DNA from: Tubulanus polymorphus
Lineage: Eukaryota; Nemertea; Palaeonemertea; Tubulaniformes; Tubulanidae
Direction of reading: 5' to 3'
Length of the DNA stretch: 64,000 bases
Assembly (NCBI RefSeq): GCF_964204645.1
Contig: NC_134036.1
Location: 1,984,001 to 2,048,000 of the forward strand
Of this stretch, positions 1-11,900 are shown one piece after another. Position 1 is the stretch's first letter; every line of letters starts with the position of its first letter. The position numbers and the translations under genes were made by a program. Below the pieces are notes generated by a model. That model was given only the letters and a program-made list of their open reading frames with translations, made no database searches and was not told the DNA's origin.

Positions 1-169
1 AAACAGAGACAAAAATGATCAGAAGAGTCAAGCGAGAGGACTTAGACTCATCAGAGAGAGAGGGGGAGAGGGAGAGCCGGAGAGGGAGAGAAAGAGAGGG
101 GGGAAAGGAGAGATTCAATAGTTGTGCACAGTTCGAACCCATATTCGACGTGTTATTTGATGTCCTCAC
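1..169 (-). other. Start of ISOC1 intron 1, with a purine-rich tract
   Basis: Sequence downstream (minus sense) of the ISOC1 exon 1 donor. Positions about 48-116 are an almost pure A/G tract built from GAGAGGGAGAGA-type runs. An open frame on the plus strand through this stretch and the exon is a shadow. Confidence 0.6.
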
Positions 170-328
170 CAATCTTTTAGAGATTTCCACAATTTCATTG
201 AAATATTTGATAGACGGCCGGAACCTTTCCTGTATGTCACACATAAACACGGCCGTACGGGACGGTTCTAAATTTCCTAAATATTCTACCGACATGGGCG
301 CCGCCATTTTGTCCACGGAACTGGTCAT
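170..328 (-). CDS. ISOC1: Isochorismatase-domain protein (ISOC1 family), first coding exon, partial gene
   Basis: Read on the minus strand from ATG at 328, the frame is open for 53 codons and ends at a consensus donor (TTG|GTGAGG; GT at 169-168). The encoded segment contains LGNLEPSRTAVFMCDIQERF followed by RPSIKYFNEIVE. This is the hallmark start of ISOC1/ISOC2 cysteine-hydrolase-fold proteins, in which the Asp of the CDxQERF motif is the conserved catalytic-site acidic residue. The LGNL lead-in favours ISOC1 over ISOC2. A second in-frame ATG in AAAATGGCGG (307) has the better start context and may be the true start. The remaining exons lie left of the window. The gene is divergent from the Ly6 cluster. 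The family is confidently seen; the substrate of ISOC1 proteins is not established and nothing here adds to it. Confidence 0.85.
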
Positions 329-1116
329 GTGATCTGCGCTGTTGTGCCCGTAATGCGAATAGAAATCAAGAAGTTACCAGGAATAAAACGAATATTTATA
401 AACGCAGGGACATAATAATTTCAGAAGTCAATTAGCGTGCTGTCAATAATAGAAAATATTTGCAAAATTGTTTTCGATCTTGCAAGGTGGCAGCACGGTA
501 CAGTTGACAAATTCAATGCAAATGTACTATATTGAACACGACGGCGTGCATTTGCGGTTCGGTTCGGGTTGTTAGTGATTTAGTCTAATAAATAACACCT
601 TGTTTCTCCTAATCGTTCGGGTCGTAATCAGTTCATTTCTACAACTGTCCGCTTGATCACGAGTTTGAAATATGTTATGCAGTAGAAGCGGCCGGCCGGG
701 TCAACTTTTAAACTCAGTGGGATTGGCATTAATGCTGGCCTTCGTTAGCAACGCCTTTTAGCCTACAAACAAGATGCAATAAAGAAAATTGAAAAATATA
801 ATAAAAGTTATCTAGACTAGAATTGAATTCTCCATTAATTCATTTTAATTGTTATAATGCATATAAATTTAAGTCATAATCTCGTTAAAACCGTTACCAA
901 TCTCCAAACTATGTAATATCACTCAATTCGTGTGATGAAAGTTGAGAAATATATCGAAAATTTATTCATAGCGTTTATTGTGTTTTTGATTAATTCATTT
1001 TATTTGTAATAATCAGATGCATAAATGAATTCTTTATTTCGCGAAGCCGTTACCCCCAATATCCAGATAATATAATACGAATTCTTTAGCAGCCTAAACG
1101 GTATCTTCAGTCAAAA
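329..1116. other. Intergenic region between divergent ISOC1 and Ly6-1
   Basis: No coding signal. The ISOC1 promoter must lie here. A GC-rich patch with GCGGCCGGCCGGG occurs near 687-700. From about 1020 the sequence is shared with the upstream regions of Ly6-2 and Ly6-3 (AGCCTAAACGGTATCTTC block at about 1091, 5779 and 8812), marking the left edge of the duplicated Ly6 unit. Confidence 0.6.
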
Positions 1117-1124
1117 TATATAAA
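1117..1124 (+). promoter_or_regulatory. TATA box of Ly6-1
   Basis: TATATAAA about 110 bp upstream of the position homologous to the Ly6 start codon. The same box in the same context lies upstream of Ly6-3 (8840-8847). Confidence 0.6.
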
Positions 1125-1226
1125 TCTCCAATCCGACTGATCAGTTTGTGGTTCAAACTCTTGTGGTAACAGTCGCTACAGAGATCATCTAAACGGTTTC
1201 GTCACTGGACTTAGGAAGACGAGGGG

Positions 1227-2712
1227 GTGGAACTGATACAGTTTATTACGGTTACAGCAGTTCTGTTGGTTCTCTTAGCTCAAAGTAAGTTAAAGTTTTT
1301 TTGTTAAGGACTTCAATATACATATTGTGTATATTTCAGTTCTTTACGAAAACATTTTATCGAAGCAATTGTTCGTAATTTGATTAACCCTAAGTGGTTT
1401 CGATCAGGAAAATCACATTCTCTAAATTCTGATACGTTTTAATCTAATTTTCAGGCACTGCAGGTCGTCCTGCTAATCTCACCTGTGCCGCTTGTATTTA
1501 CTATTATTGTGACAGCAAAGATAAGGCATTCTATGAAAATGTGAAAACATTTGCAAATGGCCGTAAGTTGTTTCTACTATATTTTGATTATTTATTCATT
1601 GTGTCGGTCAGCAGCGAGAAATTCAACATCTTCTTATTCCACATCGATAATGGGATTAGTTTTTATAGGAAATCCCGCACTAAGTTAGGATCGCACGTGA
1701 TAGCAAGGATCCTGTGTCAGCGAAGATCCCCTGCCCCACAGCCTTACGGGGATTAGAACCATCACGCGGGACACTGCCGCAGAACCGTGACCAGTAGTGA
1801 TACTCATAGCATGAGCTCCCTCCTACTCCCCAGCACGAGTCTAACCAATCTATTCGATTTTACTTCAGTTGGAATGCTTGATTGGAAAACCGCAGACAAA
1901 ACTGGTAGACTGCCATATTTACACGAGAAATGCATGGAAAGTATATGGGATGATACCACTCAACCGCTGAAAATCGCACCAGTTCTTCTTGGATAAAATA
2001 ATCGCTATCGACTGCCCCGAAAATCACGAATGCGTGGTAAGTGTAGAACATTACATATAGGGATTCATCTGGAAGGGGTATTTCTCGCCAGGGAGGGGTG
2101 TCCGGGGTGAGGCCCCTCTTCAGGAAAAGTGTACCCGCGTTAGAGGCCTCTCTACTGAGAAGGGTGTCCGGGGTGAGGCCCCTCTTCAGGAAAAGTGTAC
2201 CGGAGTTGGAGGCCGAGATGAGACAAATCTCCAAAAATCAAGCAGAAATCCATGGACCGGTGAAATATGTTGAAATGAGCCTCATAGATATAAGAAATAT
2301 CGATGATGAAATACGACGATACCGGAAAAGTTATCCTATCAAAATGGTGACTTTCAACCTTGTCAAATGGTTTTGGACCAAGTCTCACTGCGTGGTGCCC
2401 TTGTGGCTTATGTGGCCCGCAACAAAATCATGAGAGAAAATGCACTTACAGATTCATAACTCACATCGCTATTATAACTATGTTTTTTTGCTAATATATT
2501 TTGTTTCACAGGAATTCCAGTACAAAAAAACTCTGGTTATCAAAGGTTGTATGCCCGAGAAATATGTTAAATGTCGAAGTGATGTGGAAATTTATGGCAG
2601 GGACGTCAGGGTGGAATGCTGTGACGAAATCAACATGTGCAACAGTGCTGCCACCTATAGGATGAATATGATGATTTACTCCGCGGTTTTTCTGTTATTT
2701 CATTTTGTTTAA
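1227..2712 (+). pseudogene. Ly6-1: Ly6/uPAR three-finger GPI-type protein gene, damaged copy
   Basis: Four exons align with the intact neighbours: 1227-1284 (signal peptide), 1455-1562, 1869-2036 and 2512-2712. Splice sites are conserved (AAA|GTAAGT, TTTTCAG|GC, GCC|GTAAG, TTCAG|TTGG, GTG|GTAAG, CACAG|GAATTC). Exon 4 encodes the second half of the LU domain with the CC-x4-CDE/MCN ending and a hydrophobic GPI-type tail (MMIYSAVFLLFHFV). Two lesions argue for a pseudogene. The start codon is GTG instead of ATG, with an in-frame TAG just upstream and no intervening ATG. Exon 3 is 168 nt against 188 and 185 in the other copies, a net frameshift that reaches TAA at about 1994-1996. Non-AUG initiation or an unseen exon could rescue only the first lesion. 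Confidence 0.75.
2098..2212 (+). repeat. Two-copy 66-bp repeat in Ly6-1 intron 3
   Basis: GTGTCCGGGGTGAGGCCCCT recurs at 2098 and 2164. A more degenerate array of the same family occupies the homologous intron of Ly6-2. Confidence 0.7.
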
Positions 2713-3804
2713 ATAATCGATTCTGTTAATTCGACTCGCACGCCTCCTACCGGAAATTGAAACATATTTTGCTTTTTTGGCTTGGTTTTAAACGAATGAT
2801 TAAATTAATGATCGGATTTATATTTTAGAAGATCGTTTTTCATATTAGAAGTAAATAATTTGTGTTCATGCTTAGAAATTTACGAATTTTGCAATCAACA
2901 TTAAGGCTAATTATTGATCGCTTTTCTTTCTGTCCCGATTCGAGTTTCATATTAGATGCTTACGTACACGGCAAACAGTGTCATTCTAGAAATATCGAAC
3001 GAATTTGTTTTTACAGTCTGTTTGTTGCAGTACAATATTTCAACTCTGTTTAGTATTAAAAAAGTAACTCAGTCCGAGTTGAGTCGTTTATTTCATATGT
3101 TTAAAATTTTGATTCGAATTCAATCAATTTGATTTTGTTTCGTAAATGTTATTTATTTTGACATGTTTGACTTTCTTTTTTGTTTAATTCAGTTTTGTAT
3201 AGGCTCAGATTTCAATAGATTTACACACATTATTGTTACGAGCGATTAAATCAATATCTCTTCCATATCATATAAAATTATATCTGATTATTTATTCATT
3301 CTTTTGTCAGGAGATTCAAATTTATCAATTTTTAATTCAAATATTTCCGATTTGAAGATTTTAGTTTTTATCTTTTTTTAACATGTAAATTCATCAATCT
3401 TGTAATCTTCACAATATTATTGATTAAATTCAGTACTTTTTCATTCAAGTTATCAATATTTAATTCAAACTTTATTGAATTTCGTTTCGTTTCGTTTTAT
3501 TTGAAATATTTAGATTCATATTCACGTGATAGGGTAAAAATAATTGCTTAATTAAATGCACGAGAATTATTTCAGTTTTTGTTTTATTTCTTTTGGTTGA
3601 TTTTGTTCTAACCTTGACCTTCCCGGATGAAACTCCTCCAACACAATTCTCCCTCAATCATCCTGGATGTATTTCTAACCCGAGTGCTGCAACTCATCAA
3701 CCCGACCCAAACCGAGGAATTAGTCCAGTAAATATAGCACGTGTAGTGATGAAATCCTGCACGATAGAAATTATAGAATTTAAAAGTAGTTTCGCTTAAT
3801 ATCA
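2713..3804. other. 3' flank of Ly6-1, AT-rich
   Basis: No gene seen. The flank is shared with the other Ly6 copies. It ends in a block (about 3579-3715) that recurs at about 7880-8020 and 15587-15720, so the duplicated Ly6 unit includes this downstream DNA. Short open frames here do not look coding. Confidence 0.6.
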
Positions 3805-3940
3805 TGAGGATTGTGTTTGGTGCCTCCTGAGGATTGTGTTTGGTGCCTCTTGAGGATAGTGTTTTGGTGCCTCCTGAAGATTGTGTTTGGTGCCTCCTGA
3901 ATATTGTGTTTGGTACCTCATGAGGATTGTTTGTTGCCTC
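3805..3940 (+). repeat. 23-bp minisatellite, about 6 units
   Basis: Imperfect tandem copies of a 23-bp unit with core GGATTGTGTTTGGTGCCTCC. The same unit forms a longer array at 15793-16135, in the corresponding position downstream of Ly6-3. Confidence 0.85.
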
Positions 3941-4390
3941 CGATTTTCAAAGTTGCCAAACGTTGCTAAAACCATTTGTAAAAACATAACTTTTTTAATC
4001 GAAATGAGCATGGATTATCAGAATGATATATTTGTCGGTTTCGTTCTGTACATAGCTTCACTTGCAAAAATGGCGGCGTCAGTTATGAATGTAAGCAGTA
4101 ATTTCGGATATCATTATCCCGAAACAACCTCCAAGTCAAGTTGTTCATTTGTTTTTTCAATTTCTCGATCACTGAATTACAATGATTTTAAGAAAAAAAT
4201 AATTTTCGAAAAATATTTTCACCGCCTCGGCAATCATTTTAACTCCATCGAATCTGTTATCCAACTTATGAGAAAAAATGTCCGCTAATTTCAGTATTTC
4301 TATCTGTTTAAAAAACAACTCTTTTGTCAATCTCCTATTATTCATTATTATATAAATTCTATTTGTATTTATAATTGATGATGAAATAAA
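3941..4390. other. Ly6 downstream flank, no gene seen
   Basis: Shared in part with 8095-8480 (block with AAAATGGCGGCGTCAGTT). Only short open frames without gene signals. Confidence 0.5.
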
Positions 4391-5600
4391 TTACATTACA
4401 TTACATTTAAATACTTTATACATAAGTAACTGTAGCAGCTCGTGCCATTTTGATGACAAAGTTTGCCAGTAGATTTGCCAGTAGAGTACATTTAAAACAT
4501 TTACTTGTATTTTGAACCATGTATACAACCCGACACCAATAGTGCTGCCTTAAACGTTCTAGCTTTTGTAAAGATATTATTTTAGGAGCACTATTGTAAA
4601 TGATATCACAATATTCATAATGAGGATATATAAATGATTTATAGATAGTATCTAGATGTGATGATTTAAGTTTATAAGACGGTGATTTAATAAGGTTTAG
4701 GCATCTTAAAACTTTTTCATACACATAGCTAACATGGTCTTCGAATGAAAGTTTTTAATCCAATAATAAATCCAAGGCGCTTATGTTTATTTACTATTGG
4801 TATCGGGTTGTCACGCAGATACAATTGATCGTATAATATATTACTTCTTTTTTGAAAAAGTTAGGTCATAGCTTTTACAAACTTTAAAATCAAGTTTCAA
4901 GCGAGACACCCATTCAAGATCATTCAAAAGTATTCGGTTACCAACATTTGGATTTTCAAGATCGATTGAGGAATATAGTGATATCGTTTATATCGTGAGT
5001 TAGATTTAAAGTTAGTTCATTTTCAATGAGCTAACTCATAGTTAAATCTTAACTTGGAACTGTGGAACTGGAAGCAGTCTCTCTAGAATACAATAAATCG
5101 TGTGAGTTTAAATGTGAAATAATTATAATTGATCACATAGGACTCTTTCGAACAATTTGATAGGGTGCTGAGTAGTTATAGTTATTAGGATCAGATCAAT
5201 CCCCTTTTTTAAATTGCAGTGACAATACCTAATTTCCACGCCGATGGAAAAGTTTCCTTTGCCATTAAGTTATTAAAAAGTCCAGCAATTAAAAGGTGAT
5301 GCGTAGCGGATAGATAGTTTGAGCATCTGATTTGTAATGCCATCAGGGGCCAGTTGCACAGCCGTGACTTAAGTCCAAAAGTGTTCTTAAATCTTAAGAC
5401 TGGTCTTAAGTGGTTAGATTGGCTATAGAACTAAGTTAGTCTTAGACTGGTGTTAAGTCTAAGCCATGACTATGCAACCGGCCCCAGGACCGCAAGCTTT
5501 GTTGACAGGCAAGTCTTTGATTAGTTTTAAAATGCAATCAATATTGGTTTCCTGGAGTTCTACACTGGCTCGACACCTGGCAGAAAAGTTTGATTGCTTA
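4391..5600 (-). mobile_element. Degenerate CR1/L2-type LINE fragment (reverse transcriptase 3' half)
   Basis: Minus-strand frames match a non-LTR reverse transcriptase. KACGPDGITNQMLKL, the fingers-region GPDG motif, spans about 5500-5315 once a nested MITE is ignored. The C-terminal segment at 4724-4416 reads IYKSFIYPHYEYCDIIYNSA, the typical post-RT thumb region. Intervening frames are broken. The 3' end carries an ATGTA-type short repeat (plus strand TTACATTACATTACA at about 4391-4406), as usual for CR1/L2 elements. There is no intact ORF; this is a dead, 5'-truncated copy. Confidence 0.8.
5348..5484. mobile_element. 137-bp palindromic MITE nested in the LINE
   Basis: Ends are GGCCAGTTGCACAG... 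and ...CTATGCAACCGGCC, terminal inverted repeats with further internal palindromy. CAGG flanks both sides (5344-5347 and 5485-5488), giving a 3-4 bp target duplication. Removing the insert makes the LINE RT frame continuous across its GPDG codons, which fixes the insertion point. Confidence 0.8.
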
Positions 5601-5903
5601 TGCGAATGAATTCATTTAAACCTGTTACCTGGACCGATTTTCAGAATTAATACGAATTCCTTGGAAGCTCACACGGTAACCGGACCAACTGATCATATGA
5701 ACCAAACACATATGAAATAAATGAATTCTTTATCTTGTTCAGCCATTACCCCCAAATGCTTGGATTAATTCTTCTAAAGCCCAAACGGTATCTTCGGGTT
5801 TTCTCAATCCGCCTCATCGACAGTAGTTTGTGGTTCGAAGTCGCTACAAAGATCATCCATCGGTGGCGTCAGTGGAATTGCTGAAACTTCAAAAGACGAC
5901 AGG
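5489..5903. other. Upstream region of Ly6-2
   Basis: After the LINE end (about 5600) the sequence is homologous to the other Ly6 upstream regions. The segment holding TATATAAATCTCC in Ly6-1 and Ly6-3 is missing: the shared block jumps from GGTATCTTC to TTTTCTCAATCCG at about 5790-5815. Confidence 0.6.
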
Positions 5904-7413
5904 ATGGAACTGATACAGTTTATTACGGTTGCAGCACTTCTGCTGGTTCTGTTAGCTCAGGGTAAGTTTGTATTCAATATATATCTCAGCCCTCGAAGCA
6001 ATTGTTCATAATTTGATTAACCCTAAGAGGTTGTGATCAGGGAAATTCACATTTCCTCAGTTCTGATACGTTGGAATTCTATTTTTCAGGCACTGCAGGT
6101 CGTCCTGATAATCTCACCTGTGCCAGTTGTGGTTACCATGATGCCAGCAATCAGGCCTACTATAATGATGTGAAAAAATTTGCAAACGAACGTAAGTTGT
6201 TACTATATTTTGATTATTTATTCATTGTGTCGGTCAGCAGCGAGAAATTCAACATCTTCTTATTTCACATCGATAATGAGATTTGTTTTTATAGGAAATC
6301 CCGGACTTAGTTAGGATCGCGCGTGATAGCAAGGATCCTGTGTCAGTGAAGATCCCCTGCCCCACATCCTTACGGGGATTAGAACCATCATGCGGGACAC
6401 TGCCGCAGAACCGTGCCGAGTAGTGATACTCATAGCATGAGCCCCCTCCTACTCCCCAGCACGAGTCTAACCAATTTTTTCAATTTTACTTCAGTTGGAA
6501 TGCTTGATTGGAAAACCGCAAACGGAACTGGTAAACAGCCATATTTCACCAAGGAATGCACGCGCACTATATGGGACGATGATGATCGAAAGTCTGACTC
6601 CATGGAACTTAACAATGATAGGTACCAGTTCTTTATGGATAACATAATCGGGATCAGCTGCCCCAAAAAACATGAATGCGTGGTAAGTGTAGAGCATTAC
6701 GGTTCCGTCTGGGAGGGTCGTGTCTCGCCAGGGAAGGGATTCCGGGGTGAGGCCCCTCTCCAGGAAAAGTGTGTCCCGGTTGGAGCCCCTCTCCTGAGAG
6801 GGGTATCCGGAGTGAGGCCCCTCTCCCGAGAGGCGTGTCGGGGTGGAGGCCTCTCTCCTGAGAGGGGTATCTAGGGTGAAGGCTTCTCTCCTGAGAGGCG
6901 TGTCCGAGATGAGACAAATCTCCAAGAATCAAGCAGAAATCCATGGACCGGTGAAATATGTCGAAATAAGCCTCATAGATATATAAAAAAATTAATGATA
7001 AAAAACGGCCATACCGAAAAATGTTATCCTATCAAAATGGTGACTTCCAACCTTGTCAAATGGTTTTGGACCAAGTCTCGCTGCGTGGTGCCCATGTGGC
7101 CCATGTGGTCCTCAACAGAAGCTCGAGAGAAAATGCACTTAAAGATTTCATAACTCACATCGCTATTATAACTATGTTTTTTTACAGATTTGGTTTGTTT
7201 TCCATTTTGTAGGAATTCATGTACAAAAAAAGTCTGGTTATCAAAGGTTGTATGCCTCAGAATCCTGGTAAATGCCAAGAAAAGTGGCTGGTCGGTGACA
7301 AGAAGGTCAAGGTGCTCTGCTGTGAAGATTTCAACATGTGTAACAGTGCTGCCACCTTTACGATGAATATGATGATTTACTCGGCGGTTTTTCTGTTATT
7401 TCATATTGTTTAA
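5904..7413 (+). CDS. Ly6-2: secreted/GPI-anchored Ly6/uPAR three-finger protein
   Basis: Exons 5904-5961, 6090-6191, 6495-6682 and 7213-7413 (549 nt, 182 aa), all with consensus splice sites. Exon 1 encodes a signal peptide (MELIQFITVAALLLVLLAQG). Exons 2-4 encode one LU domain with ten cysteines: a CASC pair in exon 2, three in exon 3, and GC, KC, LCC and MCN in exon 4, ending in the diagnostic CC-x(6)-CN pattern. A hydrophobic tail (MMIYSAVFLLFHIV) at the very C-terminus follows small residues (NSAA), as in GPI-anchored members. Proteins of this family sit on the outer membrane leaflet and bind receptors, channels or other proteins; the ligand cannot be told. This is the only copy without the TATA box found upstream of its two neighbours. 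Confidence 0.88.
6735..6910 (+). repeat. Degenerate GC-rich minisatellite in Ly6-2 intron 3
   Basis: Imperfect units of about 40-65 bp around GGGGTGAGGCCCCTCTCC and CTCTCCTGAGAGGGG, homologous to 2098-2212. Open frames on both strands here are repeat artefacts. Confidence 0.7.
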
Positions 7414-8839
7414 ATAATCGATTCTGTTAATTCGACTCGCACGCCCCCTACCGGAAATTGAAATGTATATTGCTTTTTAGGCTTATTGTTAGGTGAGTAA
7501 CTCAACCCGAGTTGAGTTTGCTATTTCAATTTTTGATTAATTCAGTTTTGCATAGGCTCAGATTTCAATAGATTTACACACACTATTGTTACCAGCGCTT
7601 TATTTCATATCACTTTCATTCTATGTCGAATTTATCTTGATTAGCGATTTTTTTTATCTAAATAATTCAAATTAATCGATTTTAATTCATATTTAATATT
7701 TCAAGAATTTCGTTTCATTTTTCAATGTACAAATCATAATCTTGTAATTTTCTCAATTATATTTATCAATTAATTAATATTTCTATTCAAATTTTATGTT
7801 TTTATTTGAAATTTTTACATTCATTTTTACGCGATAAAGTAAAAGTAATCGCTAAATGCATGAGAATTATTTCAGTTTTTGTTTTATTTCTTTTGGTTGA
7901 TTTTGTTCTAACCTTGACCTTCCTGGATGAAACTTCTCCAACAAAATTCTCCATCAATCATCCTGGATGTATTTCTACCCGAGTGCTGCATCTCATCAAC
8001 CCGACCCAAACCGAGGGATTAGTCCAGTAAATATAGCACGTGTAGTTATATGAAAACCTGCACGATAGCAATTATAGAACGTAGAAGTAGAACAGCATAA
8101 CTTTTTTGATCGAAATGAGCATGGACTATCAGGATGATATATTTGTCGGTTTCGTTCGGTAAATAGCGTCACTTGCAAAAATGGCGGCGTCAGTTGACTG
8201 TAAGCAGTAAATAGACTACATTCGGATATAACTATCCCGAAACAACCTCCAAGACAAGTTGTTCATTTATCTTTTGAATTCCTCGTTCACTGAATTACTA
8301 TGTTTTGAGGAAAAAAATTATTTTCGAAAAATATTTTTCCCACCTCGGCAATCATTTTGAACTCCGTCAAATCTGTTATCCAACTTATAGTAAAAGAATG
8401 TCCGTTTATTTCAGCGTTTCTATCAGTTTAAAAAAAACAACTTTTTTGTCAATCTCCAATAAACGTCTTGCTATTATTAATGAAATTCTTTATCTCGACA
8501 AACCGTTACCGTTAACTCACAACAATTGTAGCGTCATTGCTCTGAGAATTTCGATTTTTCTCCGTTAATTTGAATTATTTCGAATCGAAAGTTTTCTTTT
8601 TTTCAACGCCTACGAGACTGGAAAAAATATAAGGAAAGTAACCATAACGTTTATTGTTTTGGATACAAATAAATGAATCATTTCATGACAAACCTGTACC
8701 GATTCAGATAGAACACGAATTCTTCAGAAGCCTAAACGGTAACTGGACCGGCTGATCATACTGATTTAACAAATGTAAGCCGATACCGCCAGTGTCCTGA
8801 TAAATTCTTTAGAAGCCTAAACGGTATCTTCAGTCAAAA
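7414..8839. other. 3' flank of Ly6-2 and upstream flank of Ly6-3
   Basis: No gene seen. AT-rich, homologous to 2713-4300 and then, from about 8690, to the Ly6 upstream block. The 23-bp minisatellite present after Ly6-1 and Ly6-3 is absent here. Confidence 0.55.
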
Positions 8840-8847
8840 TATATAAA
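8840..8847 (+). promoter_or_regulatory. TATA box of Ly6-3
   Basis: TATATAAA, 118 bp upstream of the ATG at 8958, in the same context as the box upstream of Ly6-1. Confidence 0.65.
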
Positions 8848-8957
8848 TCTCCAATCCGCCTGATCAGTTAGTTGTTCGAACTCTTGCAGTTACAGTCGCT
8901 ACAAAGATTACCCAACCAATCGTCAGTGGAATTGCTGAAACTTCAAAAGACAACAGG

Positions 8958-11900
8958 ATGGAACTGATACAGTTTATTACGGTTACAGCACTTCTGTTGG
9001 TTCTGTTAGCTCAGGGTAAGTTCGTATTTTATAAATAGTTCTCAAAAAGGTTTTATCAAAGCTTCTATTTATCATTTGTGTAATCAATATAAGTAATAGG
9101 GATAATAGGCTTTCAGGCCAAAGGTCGAACGGTCGAGAAATTTTCCAAATGTGAAAATAACAATAATTTCTACTTGAATTAGTCGCGTACACTCCTAATT
9201 CAAGTAGAAATCATTGTTATTTTCACATTTGGAAAATTTCTCAACCTTTCAACCTTTAACCTGAAAGCCTATTATCCCTATTACTCTTAAAATATTCATA
9301 TACATGAATAAAATATAAATGAATAACATATATAAGTAATTTGAAAAGTAGGCTACGAGAGTACGAGCTCTTATAGAATAGATATATAGATATATCTTAA
9401 ACATATTTCAATATTTATATTTGTATATATTTTCATATAAAGATGTTGGAATTCAATGTAATTTAGATGATGAAATTGTTGCGCCTAAATATAATCCTAA
9501 TGAAAGCGTTTTATGTAATTGTGGAAAATATTATACTCGAAGGAATAAATCACACCATCTTAAATCAAAATATCATAACTCAAAAATAATAATTCAACTC
9601 TAAATATTCATATTCAAAATAAGATATTTCAAATTACTTTTAATTTTTTTTCTTTAAATAAATGGATGATTTCAGCATTACAACTGGAAAAAGTGATTTG
9701 AAGCATTATTTAGTAGCAGGAGGATTAATTTTGGCTGCATTATACTTTTACTATGAGAATATTTCAAAAGATTTGATGAATGAAAATAATAAATTGAGTA
9801 AAAAATTAAAGAAGTTAAATGGAAACAATCACAGAAAGAATAACAATAAAAAAAGTTAATTTAGAAAATGATTTAGAGGATTAAAACAGCATCTTTTAAT
9901 TTCATATATTTTGACTATAAAAATGAGTGAAAATATATTAAACTTATTACATCTAATATATAAAAATCAAAAGAATATTAAATCAATTATTATGCTTACA
10001 GGTTTATTTTCTTTTTCGATTTATAGTATAAAACATTTGTTAGAATTTTATGATTGCTGTAAAATTAGATACACAGAATTGAAAGAAAATATAAATTATC
10101 TATCAGATAGAATTAATAATATTAAGTGTTGTGAAGTATGTAATAAAAGATATAAAAGTTTAAAGAGTTTAAAAACTCATAAATATATTCATGAGCTAAA
10201 TGATAAACTGTATAATTCAAATTAAGTTTTTTAATGATATTTTAATAAAAATATCTATAATAAATGGAACAGCCACAAACTGTAAATATTACGCATAGTG
10301 TTGTTAATATACATCAGAAGAAATGTTCTAAGTGTAAAATAAGTAAGCCATTTACAGAATATTATAATCATAAATATTCTAAAGGTGGTATACGAAATAT
10401 TTGTAAAACTTGTAGTAAACTAAACAAACAGAATTATAGAAATAATACTGAAACACGCAAAGATAAGATTAAGCAATATCGAGCAAATAATAGAGAATAT
10501 TATAAAGAACTGAATAAAAATTATCAAAAAGAAAGATATCAAACAGATTTCAATTTTGAATTTAAAAAATGTTTAAGAATTAGATTATTACATTTATTCA
10601 GTAAAGATAAAAACTCAGACTACTACACTAACACATTTATTGGATTGTTCAGATAAATTTTTAAAATCATGGATTATATTTCAGTTCAATGATGAAATGA
10701 ATATTAATAATTATGGAAATTATTTTCATATTGATCACGTGTTACCAATATCTAAATTTGATATGGATGATGAATACAATAAAAAACTTATTTGGAATTG
10801 GAAGAATTTAAGGCCTCTTGAAAAGAAAGAAAATATGATCAAACATAACAAACTTGATATGAAATTATATTTGGATCAATTAGATAAAGCAAAGAAATTC
10901 ATTGAATTATGGAATAGTGATCCAAATAATGAAAAATATGTTGAATCTTTATTGAGTGGTTAAAGATTAATATATCTCAAATTGAGAATAAGACTGTTAA
11001 ATTGGTTGAAATATTGAAAAAATTATATTTCATTAAAAAGGGGGGTTGAGGTATCAATGTATTAAATACGTATTAAATACGTATTAATGTATTTAATACA
11101 TATTAATGGTATTAAATACATATTATGCTTTATCTTTTAAATTTAAGTCACAGAAGTAATTTATTTTTTAATTTATTCATATATGTTATAAAATTTCTTT
11201 ACATAAACTAGAATAATACGAGATGATACTAACTTATTCAAGGTAAAGTTTTTCTAGTATTATTCTAGTCAAATGTAAAGTAATTTAGCATCAATAAGAA
11301 TTGAATAAAAAACAATACAATTGAATAAGCTAGTGTTGTTAAAGTAACTTATTGTTTTTCTAATGTTTTTTATTCAATTCTTATTGATGCTAAATTACTA
11401 TTTTAATGAAATCTTTTATGAAATTTTTAATTGTTTAAAAATTTTTTTCTAATTCATTTAAATCGATATCTTTGAAATGTAGTATCTGTTCATTCATATT
11501 TATAAATAATTTTTTTTATTAAAATTTATATTTTCATTAACTCGTTAATTACTCGTTACTTTTAAACATAAAATAAGAATTTAACGCATATAAATATAAA
11601 TATTCACTGTTTTAAATATGAATTATTTCACTCGTTAATTACTCGTTACTTTTAAACATAAAATAAGAATTTAACACATATAAATATAAATATTCACTGT
11701 TTTAAATATGAATTATTTCAATCACACTTTACTTACACTTTTAATGTTTAAAAATCTAACTCATACAAATATAAATATTGAAATATGTTTAAGATATATC
11801 TATCTATCTATTCTATAAGAGCTCGTACTCTCGTACTCTGATCTGAAAGCCTGCTTTTCTAATTACTTATTTATGTTATTCATTTATATTTTATTCATGT

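Noticed and set aside
15-332. 105-codon plus-strand frame at the left edge
   Set aside because: Antisense shadow of the ISOC1 exon and a purine-rich tract.
6413-6944. Frames extending Ly6-2 exon 3 into its flanking introns, and opposing minus frames
   Set aside because: Splice sites at 6495 and 6682 conserved in the other copies delimit the exon; the rest is the GC-rich minisatellite.
9092-9112. Resemblance of the element tip (TAGGGATAA) to the I-SceI homing site
   Set aside because: Only nine bases match and the nuclease here is HNH, not LAGLIDADG; treated as chance.
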